Assembly: GCA_905214345.1 (NCBI GenBank)
Contig: CAJMLV010000045.1
Location: 1-21,672 of the forward strand
Origin: an uncultured bacterium
GTDB lineage: Bacteria; Bacillota; Clostridia; Oscillospirales; Ruminococcaceae
Length of the DNA stretch: 21,672 nt
Direction: 5' to 3'
Both the position numbers and the translations under genes were made by a program. Positions 1 through 6,221 of the stretch are shown piece by piece (the first letter of the stretch is position 1; each line of letters opens with the position of its first letter). Under the pieces are notes generated by a model. The model was given only the letters and a program-made list of their open reading frames with translations, was not told the origin of the DNA and did not search any database.

Positions 1-22
1 CTCAGGCCCCCCAGGGCCTGAG
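1..22. other. Perfect hairpin beside the left repeat
   Basis: Bases 1-9 pair perfectly with 14-22 around a CCCA loop. There is no T-run after it on the plus strand, so it is not a typical plus-strand terminator. It may be a further hairpin of the repeat at 42-174, because the right copy is cut off by the window end just where this part would begin. Confidence 0.5.
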
Positions 23-41
23 TAGGCCGTCGTAAGGTGGC

Positions 42-174
42 CGCATCTTGGGGTCTGGGGCCGCAGCCCCAGCCGGCGGCCGCCGCATCGGAACGGCGGG
101 CCCTTTTCGCTTCCTTTTCGGGCACGAAAAGGAAGGACTATCCGGCTGGCAGCCGTTTGCCAAGAAGCCAGAAT
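42..174. repeat. Structured dispersed repeat, left copy (inverted relative to right copy)
   Basis: The 95 bases from 42 to 136 match the reverse complement of the window's last 95 bases with four substitutions. After a divergent stretch of about 15 bases, the match resumes to about 174. The element contains a 7-bp stem with a CGCA loop (55-72) and an 11-bp perfect stem with a GGCA loop (111-136), and part of a third hairpin. No ORF is credible in it. It looks like a REP/MITE-type or structured-RNA repeat. Two copies do not identify a family. Confidence 0.8.
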
Positions 175-228
175 AAAAAAACAACAAAAAAGCCCTGGCT
201 TTCCTCAAAACGGAAAACCAGGGCTTTT
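172..228 (-). terminator. Rho-independent terminator of the SARP-type regulator gene
   Basis: An 11-bp outer stem pairs 188-198 with 218-228, and a 5-bp inner stem pairs 200-204 with 212-216. The A-rich run at 172-191 reads as a long T-tract on the minus strand, just beyond the stop codon at 235-237. The outer stem also ends in four T on the plus strand, so it could act weakly in both directions. Confidence 0.85.
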
Positions 229-234
229 ATACAA

Positions 235-1446
235 TCAAACGATGGGGTCCGGGATGCCGATGGTCACCTGCATGCGCAGCAGCTGGCTCACGCCGCTCTT
301 TTCATAGCGGCTCAGCAGACGGTCGCGGACGATCTTATAGTCGTCGGTGTTCTTCACCGACAGCATCAGTACGTACTGGTTGCGGCTGTACCGGGCAAAC
401 ACATCGCCCTTGCGCAGCATGTTCTTGATGAGCTCTTTCACCGAGAGCATCCCCCGGATCATCTCCTGTTTGGGAGCCTCCAGCGGGACCAGGGTCACCA
501 GCAGCAGGATCACGTCCTCGGAGTTGCGGGTCGCACTGCGCACCACCATGTGGTACATGTGCTTGAACACCTCATAGGGGCAGAAATACGCGCCCCGGAT
601 GGGCCGGTCGTCCCGGGTGATCTCGTCCAGATCTTTCTGGATGTGGCGGATGTCCTCCATGGGCAGGTTGGCGCCCTCGGCGGCCCAGCGGTAGATCTCC
701 CGCACCGATTCGGGCAGAGGCTGGCCCACTTCGTCCAGGAACATATTGGCTACCACCGGGTAGTAGCTCAGCACGGCGGCCTTCATGTCCAGCTTGCGCA
801 TGGCGGTGAAGTCCCGCAGATACACATCCTCGCTCAGGGGTTCCAGCAGCAGCGCCCGGGAGCACAGGTTCATCACTTCTTCGGGACCGGAACGGTCGTC
901 GGATTCCAGCAAAAGGTCGCTCAGGTGCAGCACCATGCTCAGGTACCGCTGGCGCAGGGTGCTGGAACGGGCCATCAGCCAGTAACGGTCGTTCAGAGCG
1001 GGCAGAAAGTCCCCTGCGTACAGGGCCAGCGCTTCCCGGCAGCTGGACATCACCGTTTCCTGGCTCACGCCCGGGGTGAGCATGGCCGTCTCATACAGAT
1101 GATTGAACTGGTCCACGTCCAGGTCCACCGGCACGTCCGGGTTCCAGGCGTACTGCCGTTCCTGGGTGATGATGCACTCCTGCACCAGACCCGCCTTGGT
1201 CAGCTGGCGGCGCAGAGAATAGGCGGCGTTTTTCAGTGCGCCGGCGGGGTTCTCCACCTCGTCGTCACCCCAAAGGGCTTCCATGATCTGCTCGTTGGTG
1301 ATCTGGGTGCCGCGGTTCAGCAGCAGGTATACCAGCAGCTCGATGGGTTTGTTCACACGGCCGCCTTTTTCCACCAGGTACCGGTCCCCCACCTGGATCT
1401 GAAGCCCGCCGAACATTTTGGCCTGCAGGCACTTGGTTTGTTGCAT
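235..1446 (-). CDS. SARP/BTAD-type transcriptional regulator with degenerate GGDEF-like C-terminus
   Basis: This 403-residue protein starts at the ATG at 1446, preceded on the minus strand by AGGAGGAG; upstream in-frame starts have no such site. Residues about 10-105 resemble an OmpR-type winged helix (GGLQIQVG, NEQIMEALWG, YSLRRQL). Residues about 110-250 resemble the helical BTAD repeat region of SARP-family activators. The last 120 or so residues resemble a GGDEF domain, but the signature after RKGDVFARY reads SRNQY, so diguanylate cyclase activity is unlikely. There are no membrane segments, so it should be a cytoplasmic DNA-binding regulator. It is divergent from a LytTR/GHKL two-component pair. 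Its targets are unknown; autoregulation or control of the neighbouring signalling genes is only inferred. The wHTH-BTAD part is the surer call and the GGDEF-like reading the weaker one. Confidence 0.75.
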   Translation of the reverse strand: MQQTKCLQAKMFGGLQIQVGDRYLVEKGGRVNKPIELLVYLLLNRGTQITNEQIMEALWGDDEVENPAGALKNAAYSLRRQLTKAGLVQECIITQERQYAWNPDVPVDLDVDQFNHLYETAMLTPGVSQETVMSSCREALALYAGDFLPALNDRYWLMARSSTLRQRYLSMVLHLSDLLLESDDRSGPEEVMNLCSRALLLEPLSEDVYLRDFTAMRKLDMKAAVLSYYPVVANMFLDEVGQPLPESVREIYRWAAEGANLPMEDIRHIQKDLDEITRDDRPIRGAYFCPYEVFKHMYHMVVRSATRNSEDVILLLVTLVPLEAPKQEMIRGMLSVKELIKNMLRKGDVFARYSRNQYVLMLSVKNTDDYKIVRDRLLSRYEKSGVSQLLRMQVTIGIPDPIV

Positions 1447-1543
1447 GAGGGGTTCTCCTCCTTTTGCGATGGGCAGCGCTCCGGCACAGGTTTGTCCTTC
1501 CGGGGAGGGCAAACCGGCTGAATATACCGGAATGATTCTCTTA

Positions 1544-1572
1544 ATTGTATCATGGCCCCTGTGGAAAAGCAA
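1544..1572 (-). promoter_or_regulatory. Promoter of the SARP-type regulator gene
   Basis: On the minus strand TTGCTT (1572-1567) is followed after 17 bases by TACAAT (1549-1544), with a TG extended -10. Transcription would start near 1537, giving a leader of about 90 bases before the ATG at 1446. Confidence 0.6.
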
Positions 1573-1633
1573 GCCCCCACATATGGGCCCCAAAAGGGTA
1601 AAAATGACGAAAAAACACCAAAAAAAGCGAAGG

Positions 1634-1659
1634 AAAGGTTCGCTGTTCCGAACCTTTTT
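1634..1659 (+). terminator. Orphan terminator-like hairpin
   Basis: A perfect 9-bp stem (1634-1642 with 1649-1657) around a 6-base loop runs into five T on the plus strand (1655-1659). No plus-strand gene lies upstream, and both neighbouring genes are transcribed away from it. It may end an unseen short transcript or be a protein-binding palindrome. Confidence 0.4.
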
Positions 1660-1744
1660 CCGGTTACGGTATCACGGCGGAGGACGTGCCGGCTGTTACA
1701 AGATAACCGCTTTTCCGGCCGTGTTCACAGCGGGCGCGGCCCTG

Positions 1745-1773
1745 TTGCCGCCGGGGCAAAATTGTGTTATCAT
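1745..1773 (+). promoter_or_regulatory. Promoter of the two-component operon
   Basis: TTGCCG (1745-1750) and TATCAT (1768-1773) are separated by 17 bases. Transcription would start near 1780, about 58 bases ahead of the GTG start at 1838. Confidence 0.55.
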
Positions 1774-1837
1774 AAAAACCGGAATCACCCTTCAAAAACT
1801 ACCCCAAAACCACGAACAGCCGTAAAGGAGGACAGCC

Positions 1838-2545
1838 GTGCTGCGGATCGCCATTGTGGAGGATGAGGCGCAATGCGCCGAACAGCTCAAGGAATATATC
1901 CAGCGCTACGGCCAGGAAAACGGCCGTGGGTTTGAGGTGCTGCATTTTAGCGACGGAAGCGAGATCCTGCAGGACTATCAGCCCCGGTACGACATCATCC
2001 TGCTGGACATCGAGATGCCCAAGGTCACCGGCATGGACGCCGCCCGGGCCATCCGGGAGCAGGACGACAACGTGGTATTGATGTTTATCACCAACATGGC
2101 CCAGTATGCCATCCGGGGGTACTCGGTGGGGGCGCTGGACTTTGTGATGAAGCCGGTGAGCTACTATACCTTCCAGCTGAAATTCTCCCGCGCCATCGAG
2201 CGGGTGGTCAAACGCCGCAACGAGGAGATCCTGCTGGCCTTGCCCGACCGTCTGCAGCGGGTGGGGGTGCGCAGTATCTATTATGTGGAGGTACAGGACC
2301 ACATGCTGCACTACCACACCGAACAGGGCGAGTATGTGCTGCGGGGCACGCTGCAAAGTGCCGAAAAGCAGCTGGCACCCTACAATTTTGCCAAGTGCAA
2401 CCACTGGTACATCGTCAACCTGATGCATGTGGAGCAGGTGCGCAAGGACACGGTGGTGGTGGCGGGGCACGAGCTGGAGATCAGCCGGCGGGCCCGGGGC
2501 GCCTTCCTCAACGCTCTCACCGACTATATGGGAGGCAGCAGCTGA
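1838..2545 (+). CDS. LytTR-family response regulator
   Basis: This 235-residue protein starts with GTG behind AAAGGAGG. An N-terminal CheY-like receiver (about 1-120) has the acidic pair in VEDEAQ, the likely phosphorylated Asp57 in LLDIEMPK, and the conserved Lys in FVMKPV. A C-terminal LytTR DNA-binding domain (about 130-235) shows the typical IYYVEVQDHMLHYHT and WYIVNLMHVEQV segments. The length is normal for AgrA/LytR-type regulators. The stop overlaps the start of the histidine kinase by one base, so the two are translationally coupled and are almost certainly cognate partners. LytTR proteins bind paired direct repeats. The regulated genes cannot be read from the sequence, though the glycoside operon begins shortly downstream. 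Confidence 0.92.
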   Translation: MLRIAIVEDEAQCAEQLKEYIQRYGQENGRGFEVLHFSDGSEILQDYQPRYDIILLDIEMPKVTGMDAARAIREQDDNVVLMFITNMAQYAIRGYSVGALDFVMKPVSYYTFQLKFSRAIERVVKRRNEEILLALPDRLQRVGVRSIYYVEVQDHMLHYHTEQGEYVLRGTLQSAEKQLAPYNFAKCNHWYIVNLMHVEQVRKDTVVVAGHELEISRRARGAFLNALTDYMGGSS

Positions 2546-3846
2546 TGGGCGGCGCCGTTCTGATGGTGCAGTCCATGGCGGTGGTGCTCATGCACGGGCT
2601 GTGCGCCGGGCTGTACACCTGGCCCCTGGACCACCGGCCCCATTACCGGCTGCGCCTGGCCCTGTGCCTGGCGGTGAGCCTGGTGCTGGGGTATGCCTAC
2701 TGGTCCACCGGCCTGGCTGCCGCCCACCTGCAATGGTGGCAGCTGCTGGTGGTGTTTGTGTATGTGGCATCCATGGTGTTGTTTCTGTGCGACCAGCCGG
2801 TGTTCGGCAGTCTGTACTGTGCCACCTGGATGATGATGACCCAGCAGTTCTTTGTACAGCTCTACAATACCTGGTACACCTGGATGAACGTCCACTACGG
2901 GCAGGCTCCCCTGCCCTGGCTGTGCGTGGTCTTTTTTGCCGGCGCCCTCAGTTCTCTGGTGTATATCTTTGTGGTGCGGGGCATGGCGGCGGATGGCCGG
3001 TTCCATGTGGGACCGCGGCAGACCATCTCGGCGCTGCTGCTCTTTGTGGTGTTTGAATTCCTCACCGCCTCCATCGTGGTGGATTTCCGCATCGTGTCCC
3101 TGCGGGGCAACTGGGTGGTCATCCTCATGTGCGAGTTCTACTGCCTGACCATCCTGTTTTTGCAGAACGCCCTGTTCAAGAAAAGCGCCATCCAGCACGA
3201 CCTGGATGCTCTGGACCTGCTGTGGCACCGCCAGAAGGAACAGTACCTGCTGGCCCGCAAGAACATCGCCCTCATCAACCGCCGCTGCCATGACCTGAAA
3301 GTGCAGATCTACGCCTTGCGGGATATGGCGGACAGCGGCGAGCGCCGCCGTTACCTGGACGAGATCGACGATTCCATCGGCATCTACGATTCCATCGTCA
3401 AGACGGGCAGCGAGGTGCTGGACACCATCCTCACCGAAAAAAGCCTGCTCTGCCGGGACCGGGACATCCACATCCAGTGCGTGGCCGACGGCAGCCGCAT
3501 GGGCTTTCTGGACCCGGCGGATACCTACGCCATCTTCGGCAACGCCCTGGACAACGCCATCGAGGCGGTGCAGCAGTTTGCCGACAAGGACAAGCGGCAG
3601 ATCGACGTGCTGGTGCATGTGAAGCAGCAGTTCCTCATCATCAGCATCACCAACCCTCTGGGCAACCCGCCGGTGTTCCGGGACGGTCTGCCCGTCACCA
3701 CCAAGACCGGCGGCGACTACCATGGCTTCGGTCTGCGGGGGGTGCAGCGCATTGTGAAAAAGTACGACGGCCACCTGACCGTCAGCACCGAAAACGACTG
3801 CTTCGCCCTCAAGATCCTCTTTCCTCTCCCCCAGAACAACGGATGA
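2545..3846 (+). CDS. GHKL-type (AgrC-like) membrane sensor histidine kinase
   Basis: This 433-residue protein is read from an ATG overlapping the previous stop (TGATG), with GGGAGG nine bases upstream. The N-terminal half has about six hydrophobic membrane segments and no extracellular sensor domain. The dimerisation helix carries the likely phospho-acceptor His249 in RRCHDLKVQ. The GHKL ATPase domain follows, with an N box (IFGNALDNAIEA, Asn333 and Asn337) and a glycine-rich box (GFGLRGVQRIVKKYDG). This is the family that senses peptides or membrane signals and phosphorylates LytTR regulators. The ligand is unknown and no precursor peptide or AgrB-type processing gene is visible nearby. A strong terminator follows. 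Confidence 0.9.
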   Translation: MGGAVLMVQSMAVVLMHGLCAGLYTWPLDHRPHYRLRLALCLAVSLVLGYAYWSTGLAAAHLQWWQLLVVFVYVASMVLFLCDQPVFGSLYCATWMMMTQQFFVQLYNTWYTWMNVHYGQAPLPWLCVVFFAGALSSLVYIFVVRGMAADGRFHVGPRQTISALLLFVVFEFLTASIVVDFRIVSLRGNWVVILMCEFYCLTILFLQNALFKKSAIQHDLDALDLLWHRQKEQYLLARKNIALINRRCHDLKVQIYALRDMADSGERRRYLDEIDDSIGIYDSIVKTGSEVLDTILTEKSLLCRDRDIHIQCVADGSRMGFLDPADTYAIFGNALDNAIEAVQQFADKDKRQIDVLVHVKQQFLIISITNPLGNPPVFRDGLPVTTKTGGDYHGFGLRGVQRIVKKYDGHLTVSTENDCFALKILFPLPQNNG

Positions 3847-3878
3847 TTCTGTGCGGCGTGATAGGCCGGACAGTCCGG

Positions 3879-3906
3879 GACCCCCGAAATTCGGGGGTCT
3901 TTTTTC
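3879..3906 (+). terminator. Rho-independent terminator of the two-component operon
   Basis: Bases 3879-3888 pair perfectly with 3890-3899 and run directly into a T-rich tail (to 3906), 32 bases after the kinase stop codon. It separates the signalling genes from the glycoside operon. Confidence 0.92.
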
Positions 3907-3953
3907 TTTGTGCAAAACATACAAAATAGATTGTTTATTTCGTGACAACTTGA

Positions 3954-4033
3954 CGGAAGCGTTTTCCAGATGGTTCACAAAAACGACCACTTCCGCCAAA
4001 CCCATTGTGAATAAAGTGTGACTAAGTTATGAT
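3954..4033 (+). promoter_or_regulatory. Promoter and candidate operators of the glycoside operon
   Basis: TTGTGA (4005-4010) and TATGAT (4028-4033) are spaced by 17 bases, giving a start near 4040. Overlapping the -35 and spacer is an 11-base direct repeat (4006-4016 and 4017-4026; TGTGAATAAAG then TGTGACTAAG). Further upstream, 3954-3967 resembles a cre/LacI-family operator (CGGAAGCGTTTTCC, 12 of 14 positions of the CcpA consensus), and CGGAAG (3954-3959) recurs inverted as CTTCCG (3990-3995). The promoter is convincing; the operators are candidates. Confidence 0.6.
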
Positions 4034-4088
4034 GATGGCATGATAAAACATGAAATGGGCCCCTGCCCGGAAAAGAGGTCGTGAACCG

Positions 4089-6020
4089 ATGAGAAGAAGC
4101 CTTCCCCTTGACCAGCCCTGGCAATTTTCCCAACCCGGGCAGCCGGACACTGTTGTGACCCTGCCCCATACCTGGAACAACATCGACGGTCAGGACGGCG
4201 GCAACGACTACAAGCGCTGCGCCTGCACCTACCGCACCACCTTCGACATCCCCGCGTTTGACGCCGCCGCCCAGTGCGTCTACCTCCAGTTCGAGGGCGT
4301 CAACTCCTCCGCCCAGGTCAGCCTGAACGGCGCCGAGGTCTGCCGCCATGACGGCGGTTACTCCACCTTCCGCGCCGACATCACCGCCCTGCTGCAGGCC
4401 AAGAATGAGCTCACCGTGGTGGTGGACAACACCAAGAACGACACCGTCTACCCCCAGAAGGCGGACTTCACCTTCTACGGCGGCATCTACCGCGCCGTCA
4501 CCCTGCTGGTGGTCTCCAAGACCCACTTTGAGCTGGATTACTTCGGCGGCAACGGCCTGAAGGTCACCCCCAAGCCGGAAAACGGCTACAAGGACGGCAG
4601 CGTCCAGGTGGAGACCTGGCACAACGGCCATGACAACGCCCAGGTCAGCGTGACCCTGCTGGACGCCGAGGGCAAGACCGTGGCCGAAGGCACCGGCACC
4701 GACCAGACCCTGACCATCAACGGCGTGCATCTGTGGGACGGCATCGAAAGCCCCTACCTCTACACCGCCGTGGCCACCCTGACCGTGGACGGCACCCCCG
4801 TGGACGAGGTCCGCACCCGCTTCGGCGTGCGTGACTTCAAGGTGGACGCCAAGACCGGTTTCTGGCTCAACGGCCGCCAGTATCCCCTGCACGGCGTCTC
4901 CCGCCATCAGGACCGCAAGGGCATCGGCAACGCCATCACCAAGGCCATGCACGACGAGGACATGGAACTCATCAAGGAGATGGGCTGCAACACCGTCCGT
5001 CTGGCCCACTACCAGCACGACCAGTACTTCTACGACCTGTGCGACGAAGCCGGCATGGTGGTCTGGGCCGAGATCCCCTACATCTCGGAACACATGAACA
5101 ACGGCCGGGAAAACACCATCAGCCAGATGAACGAGCTGATCGTGCAGAACTACAACCATCCCTGCATCGTCTGCTGGGGCGTGTCCAACGAGATCACCAT
5201 CTCCACCAAAGACAAAAAGGACATGCTGGACAACCACCGGGAACTGAACGATCTGTGCCACCGCGCCGATCCCACCCGTCTGACCACCCTGGCCTGCTAC
5301 GCCATGTGCGGTCCCTTCAACCCCGTGGCCCACATCACCGACCTGGTCAGCTGGAACCTGTACCTGGGCTGGTATGTGCCGGGGCTCTTCCTCAACGATC
5401 TGTGGATGGACTTCTTCCATCTGGTCTACCCCAACCGGCCTCTGGGCTTCAGCGAATACGGCGCCGAGGCCATGCCCAACCTGCACAGCGCCCATCCCCG
5501 CCGCGGCGACCACACCGAAGACTACCAGGCCAAGTACCATGAGTACATGCTGCGCTGCTTCGACCGCCACAAATGGATGTGGGCCACCCATGTGTGGAAC
5601 ATGTTCGACTTTGCGGCCGACGCCCGCGACCAGGGCGGCGAGCCCGGCATGAACCACAAGGGCCTGGTGACCTTTGACCGCAAGATCAAGAAGGACAGCT
5701 TCTATCTGTATAAAGCCTGGTGGAGCAAGGACCCCTTCGTCTACATCGCGGGCCGCCGCTATGCCGACCGCACCGAGTCCACCACCACCGTCACCGTCTA
5801 CACCAACCAGCCGACCGTGGCGCTGTACGCCAACGGCAAGAAGGTGGCTGAGCAGAGCGGCGACAAGGTCTTCCGCTTCAAGATGCCGCTGAACGGCGAA
5901 GTGGAACTGAAGGCCGTGGCCGGTGACTGCATCGACCAGACCACCATCCGCAAGGTGGCCACCCCCAACCCCGCTTACAAGCTGCAGAAGGGCAAGAGCC
6001 AGAGTGCCAACTGGGTCTGA
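4089..6020 (+). CDS. Glycoside hydrolase family 2 enzyme (beta-galactosidase/beta-glucuronidase type)
   Basis: This 643-residue protein uses the ATG at 4089 with a modest GAGG upstream; the ATG at 4050 lacks a ribosome binding site. The order is that of GH2: a sugar-binding jelly-roll domain (about 10-150), an immunoglobulin-like domain (about 160-265), and a TIM barrel beginning near NGRQYPLHGVSRHQD. The acid/base is Glu368 in WGVSNE and the nucleophile is Glu456 in GFSEYGAEA. A short beta-rich tail (about 560-643) follows. There is no signal peptide, so it acts in the cytoplasm, presumably on glycosides brought in by the GPH transporter two genes downstream. GH2 members cleave beta-galactosides, beta-glucuronides or beta-mannosides, and I cannot choose confidently; beta-galactosidase is the most likely. 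It is the first gene of the operon. Confidence 0.9.
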   Translation: MRRSLPLDQPWQFSQPGQPDTVVTLPHTWNNIDGQDGGNDYKRCACTYRTTFDIPAFDAAAQCVYLQFEGVNSSAQVSLNGAEVCRHDGGYSTFRADITALLQAKNELTVVVDNTKNDTVYPQKADFTFYGGIYRAVTLLVVSKTHFELDYFGGNGLKVTPKPENGYKDGSVQVETWHNGHDNAQVSVTLLDAEGKTVAEGTGTDQTLTINGVHLWDGIESPYLYTAVATLTVDGTPVDEVRTRFGVRDFKVDAKTGFWLNGRQYPLHGVSRHQDRKGIGNAITKAMHDEDMELIKEMGCNTVRLAHYQHDQYFYDLCDEAGMVVWAEIPYISEHMNNGRENTISQMNELIVQNYNHPCIVCWGVSNEITISTKDKKDMLDNHRELNDLCHRADPTRLTTLACYAMCGPFNPVAHITDLVSWNLYLGWYVPGLFLNDLWMDFFHLVYPNRPLGFSEYGAEAMPNLHSAHPRRGDHTEDYQAKYHEYMLRCFDRHKWMWATHVWNMFDFAADARDQGGEPGMNHKGLVTFDRKIKKDSFYLYKAWWSKDPFVYIAGRRYADRTESTTTVTVYTNQPTVALYANGKKVAEQSGDKVFRFKMPLNGEVELKAVAGDCIDQTTIRKVATPNPAYKLQKGKSQSANWV

Positions 6021-6042
6021 TGCCCGCCTGAACAAGGTTTGT

Positions 6043-6187
6043 CCCCGGGCGGTTCGCTGCCCCGGGGTGAGATACAGGGCTGGGTTTTGGCAGCCCCCGC
6101 CGGCAATGCGCGCAGCCGGCAAAAGGCCGCAGGACCCCTGCCCCGCACGCCGCGTTTTGTCACCGCTCCCCTGCCGGGGACGGGAGC
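6043..6187 (+). other. Run of GC-rich hairpins between the GH2 and GH3 genes
   Basis: Four stem-loops lie within this gap: 6043-6067 (8 bp with one bulge), 6077-6096 (6 bp), 6099-6120 (6 bp) and 6165-6187 (6 bp). None is followed by a T-tract, so they are not terminators. They may slow ribosome-free decay, mark a processing site or be a decayed repeat. Confidence 0.5.
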
Positions 6188-6221
6188 AGAGCGCAAGACA
6201 AACGGAAGAGAGGAAAACAAC

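Larger units (their letters stand above)
1447..1837. other. Divergent intergenic region, 391 bp
   Basis: This gap holds the two outward promoters and an unexplained hairpin. The central part (about 1590-1640) is A-rich on the plus strand, in contrast to the GC-rich genes around it. I see no small ORF with a convincing ribosome binding site and no AgrD-like peptide gene. Confidence 0.6.

Noticed and set aside
1..174. A CRISPR array or tRNA cluster in the left-end hairpins
   Set aside because: There are no evenly spaced direct repeats with spacers, and no cloverleaf with an anticodon arm could be drawn.
37..1521. A 494-codon plus-strand frame across the SARP-type regulator gene
   Set aside because: It starts in the repeat, runs through the terminator and mirrors the real minus-strand gene; its His/Gln-rich product matches no family.
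1552..1866. A 104-codon plus-strand frame that might be a signalling peptide for the histidine kinase
   Set aside because: It has no ribosome binding site, crosses the orphan hairpin and the promoter, and overlaps the response regulator start; it has no leader or Cys-containing AgrD-like core.
6039..6221. A longer N-terminus for the GH3 protein
   Set aside because: The extension reads through the GC hairpins and is Pro/Arg-rich. The ATG at 6222 has a ribosome binding site and is followed directly by a membrane segment.
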